From an uncultured Bacillota bacterium (lineage in GTDB: Bacteria; Bacillota; Clostridia; Caldicoprobacterales; UBA3941): 7,249 nucleotides of DNA. The stretch is from positions 1-7,249 of the forward strand of contig CALGOY010000269.1 in NCBI GenBank assembly GCA_937960725.1, in the 5' to 3' direction. The first letter of the stretch is position 1; each line of letters starts with the position of its first letter. The notes beneath the pieces are model-generated. The model had not been told where the DNA came from. It saw only the letters and a list, made by a program, of their open reading frames with translations, and searched no databases. This document shows, one piece after another, positions 5,608 to 7,249 of this stretch. The position numbers were made by a program, and so were the translations under genes.

Positions 5608-7226
5608 AAATCATCTAAATCATCGTCAGGGTTTATCAGTATAGTGGTATTCCCTAGGACTATTTTTTCAGGTCCCTGGGATTTAGTTTCATTATCCTCT
5701 TTATCAGACGGCTGGATATCAGATGGGACGCTTGCTTTGGCATCTGATTGGGTGCTTGATTTAGCGCTTGCTTCAGCATGCGATTGAGTATCCGGTTGCG
5801 CATCTGATTGAGTATCTGATCGGGCATCCGATTGGGGATCTGGCTGGATATCCTTTTGGATATCTGCATCGGATTCCTGTGGCACAACTTGCTCATTGGC
5901 TGAACTAACGCTAAAGCTAGGGGATGGTCTGGACCGCTGTGATATTCTCCGAATGTCAAAGCCTAGCCGTTTGATTTCTGTTTGAATCGCAAATAAGGCT
6001 CTTTCTTTTAGCTTGAATTGCTCCTGGAGTTCATATAGGACGGAATAAATCTGATCTATTTGAGAAGATAGATTTGCAATTTGATTCTTGTTGCGCTTAA
6101 TCTCTTTGTTTAGTTCTTCGATCATTAGCGATACAGACGATCTGATTTTTTCCAGTTTGCTATTGTAATCCGATTCTAGCGATTGTTTTAGGTAGGGGGA
6201 TTTTTTAGCTTCGTAAACCCCTGCTAATTTGATGTTGGGATATCCGTGGGCCCATATATTCGTAGAATGAAAAGGGATTTTATGTTTGTTGTAGCTTATA
6301 AAATATAATAGGCTTAAGTGGTCCTGATGCTCTACAGGATAAGCTTGGCTCCAAGATCTTCCGGAATCTAGGGATTTTATCTCATATAATGTATTATTTT
6401 CTTGCCATATACACAACAATTCATCGCCTTGAATAAAAGTTGGCCATGATATCTGCTGGGGGCTTTGATAAAGGATAGCCTCATTCCAGGCGGAGCTAGG
6501 GTCATCCTTCATTTGATATAAATACTTAAGCCGATTAACATCGTCTATGTTTTCAACCCAGGCTACATATATATTTTCATTATGATCTACAAACATCTGA
6601 AATTGGCTGCATCGGCCATAGGATGTATGGATGGGAGAAGGACCTGTCCAAGATAATGAATTTGAGCGGAAGCAGGCATGAAATAGTGTCTGGCTTCCTT
6701 TTTTATTGCGCTTTGTTAGTATAATATGGATATTGTCTTTGGGATCGAGAAAAGATGCCTGCAAAGTTGTTGCCTCATCGGAAATAAATTTCCACAAGGG
6801 TCCCCCGTACCATTTTCCATCCTGGAGATAATAGTGAACTAGGAATTCGGCGCTTTTTATAAGGGAACTTTCTACGTAATACAGAATATGTATATTATTA
6901 GAGGCAGATAGTATAGATATGTACGAAATATTTTGAAAGCGGGAATAGATCCGGTCTAAAACTTGACGTTCCCAGCGACTATTGGCCCATTCATAGTAAA
7001 CCAGTTGCCGTGCTACCGTATATGCAATAATTCTTATAGTTCCATTTTCATCGATGGAAGCGTAGAAGTCCCTTACAGGCTGAGAATCGACCGTGTTAAT
7101 TTGAATTTTATTTTCATCTTCCAGCTTATAATACTGGATGCGGTTGTTAGAGGATAGAAAAAATAGCCATCTATTTTCGTCTCTGTCTTCTAATAGAAAT
7201 CTTTTGCCGTCGAGGTTTTTTTTCAT
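5604..7226 (-). CDS. Unrecognised protein: sialidase-like beta-propeller, coiled coil and acidic repeat tail
   Basis: I do not recognise this 540-residue protein. Residues about 12-300 hold roughly six units of 40-50 residues built as a polar turn plus beta strand, for example DENGTIRIIAY, SASNNIHILYY, DPKDNIHIILT, DHNENIYVAWV and GDELLCIWQ. Residues 285-292 (SLDSGRSW) are an Asp-box, the S-x-D-x-G-x-T/S-W turn of sialidase-like propellers. A heptad-rich helix, probably a coiled coil, covers about 348-428. A Ser/Asp/Gln/Ala-rich tail of tetrapeptide repeats follows (about 453-508), then a distinct C-terminus (IVLGNTTILINPDDDLDDF). There is no signal peptide or membrane segment, so it is probably cytoplasmic, or a spore-layer protein made in the mother cell (inference). 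No sialidase active site can be asserted. The ATG start has a GGGGGTG site 5 bases upstream. The gene converges on engB; its promoter is outside the window. Confidence 0.85.
   Translation of the reverse strand: MKKNLDGKRFLLEDRDENRWLFFLSSNNRIQYYKLEDENKIQINTVDSQPVRDFYASIDENGTIRIIAYTVARQLVYYEWANSRWERQVLDRIYSRFQNISYISILSASNNIHILYYVESSLIKSAEFLVHYYLQDGKWYGGPLWKFISDEATTLQASFLDPKDNIHIILTKRNKKGSQTLFHACFRSNSLSWTGPSPIHTSYGRCSQFQMFVDHNENIYVAWVENIDDVNRLKYLYQMKDDPSSAWNEAILYQSPQQISWPTFIQGDELLCIWQENNTLYEIKSLDSGRSWSQAYPVEHQDHLSLLYFISYNKHKIPFHSTNIWAHGYPNIKLAGVYEAKKSPYLKQSLESDYNSKLEKIRSSVSLMIEELNKEIKRNKNQIANLSSQIDQIYSVLYELQEQFKLKERALFAIQTEIKRLGFDIRRISQRSRPSPSFSVSSANEQVVPQESDADIQKDIQPDPQSDARSDTQSDAQPDTQSHAEASAKSSTQSDAKASVPSDIQPSDKEDNETKSQGPEKIVLGNTTILINPDDDLDDF
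5704..5871 (-). repeat. Degenerate 12-bp tandem repeat, about 14 units, inside the - strand gene
   Basis: Read on the + strand the units follow roughly GNATCTGATTGG, for example GCATCTGATTGG at 5740, GCATGCGATTGA at 5776, GCATCTGATTGA at 5800 and GCATCCGATTGG at 5824. The best-kept part has a 24-bp higher period (starts at 5776, 5800 and 5824). In the protein this gives tetrapeptides such as QPDP, QSDA, RSDT, QSDA, QPDT and QSHA. The unit is a multiple of three, so gain or loss of copies keeps the frame. Outer units are strongly diverged, especially 5848-5871. Confidence 0.8.
5937..6194 (-). other. Predicted coiled-coil segment of the - strand protein
   Basis: Residues about 345-430 lack proline after the first few positions. 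They show heptad-like spacing of hydrophobic residues among charged ones, for example in SLMIEELNKEIKRNKNQIAN and the following QIDQIYSVLYELQEQFKLKE. This would form a long helix linking the propeller to the repeat tail and probably mediates oligomerisation (inference). Confidence 0.7.
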
Positions 7227-7230
7227 GATA

Positions 7231-7240
7231 GCACCCCCAA
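7231..7240 (-). promoter_or_regulatory. Ribosome binding site of the - strand gene
   Basis: Read on the - strand, TTGGGGGTGC lies just before the ATG at 7226. GGGGGTG resembles the GGAGGTG core with one G for A and ends 5 bases before the start. It supports this ATG as the start. Confidence 0.6.
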
Positions 7241-7249
7241 CTTATAAAA

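Noticed and set aside
5651..5681. Hairpin TCCC-TA-GGAC / GTCC-CT-GGGA near the engB 3' end, as a possible terminator
   Set aside because: The stem is interrupted by a 2x2 internal loop and has no T tract after it on either strand; the T run lies in the loop. It is within the coding sequence of the opposing gene.
5660..5959. Open frame of 99 residues on the - strand rich in N-Q/R-M-x repeats
   Set aside because: It lies entirely inside the 540-residue gene in another frame and stays open because the 12-bp repeat has no stop in that frame. It is a shadow, with no ribosome binding site noted.
7241..7246. TATAAG on the - strand as a -10 box for the 540-residue gene
   Set aside because: A start about 7 bases downstream would fall inside the ribosome binding site, and the -35 position is off the window, so it cannot be supported.
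1..7249. CRISPR array, tRNA or rRNA gene, insertion sequence or defence system
   Set aside because: The window is almost fully taken up by housekeeping genes and one unknown gene. No spaced direct repeats, tRNA-like clover leaf, transposase or nuclease motifs were seen; the only repeat array is the coding 12-bp one.

Overview
The window carries a conserved Firmicutes gene block in the order clpX (3' part only) - lonB - lonA - engB (ysxC) on the + strand. A long, unrecognised gene converges on it from the - strand. The clpX-lonB-lonA-ysxC order is the one known from Bacillus. The moderately AT-rich sequence, AAGGAGG-type ribosome binding sites, TTG and GTG starts, and the presence of a LonB of the endospore-former type all point to a spore-forming low-GC Firmicute. 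Bacilli or Clostridia cannot be separated firmly from this window; overall protein character suggests Clostridia (inference).

Layout. Bases 35-742 encode the C-terminal half of ClpX, ending in a strong terminator at 747-773. The first ~34 bases do not continue the ClpX frame. Bases 774-874 are a short leader with nested inverted repeats that pair with the lonB ribosome binding site, plus a possible forespore-type promoter. lonB (875-2551, TTG start) is a membrane-anchored Lon protease and ends on its own terminator (2552-2576). lonA (2654-5020, GTG start) has a good sigma-A promoter at 2584-2612, and is followed after 5 bases by engB (5026-5607), so these two form an operon. From 7226 down to 5604 on the - strand lies a 540-residue protein: a sialidase-like beta-propeller, a coiled coil, and a tail encoded by about 14 copies of a degenerate 12-bp tandem repeat. 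Its stop codon overlaps that of engB. No stretch over 300 bases lacks a gene.

How the genes work together. ClpX (with ClpP, encoded elsewhere), LonA and LonB are three AAA+ protein-degradation machines, and EngB is a GTPase for late 50S ribosome assembly. The three protease genes sit together but appear to be separate transcription units: clpX and lonB each end in a terminator, lonA has its own promoter, and lonB has a leader that looks built for separate control. The - strand gene has no recognised function and no evident link to proteolysis. The most interesting items are the lonB leader structure and this repeat-bearing propeller protein.
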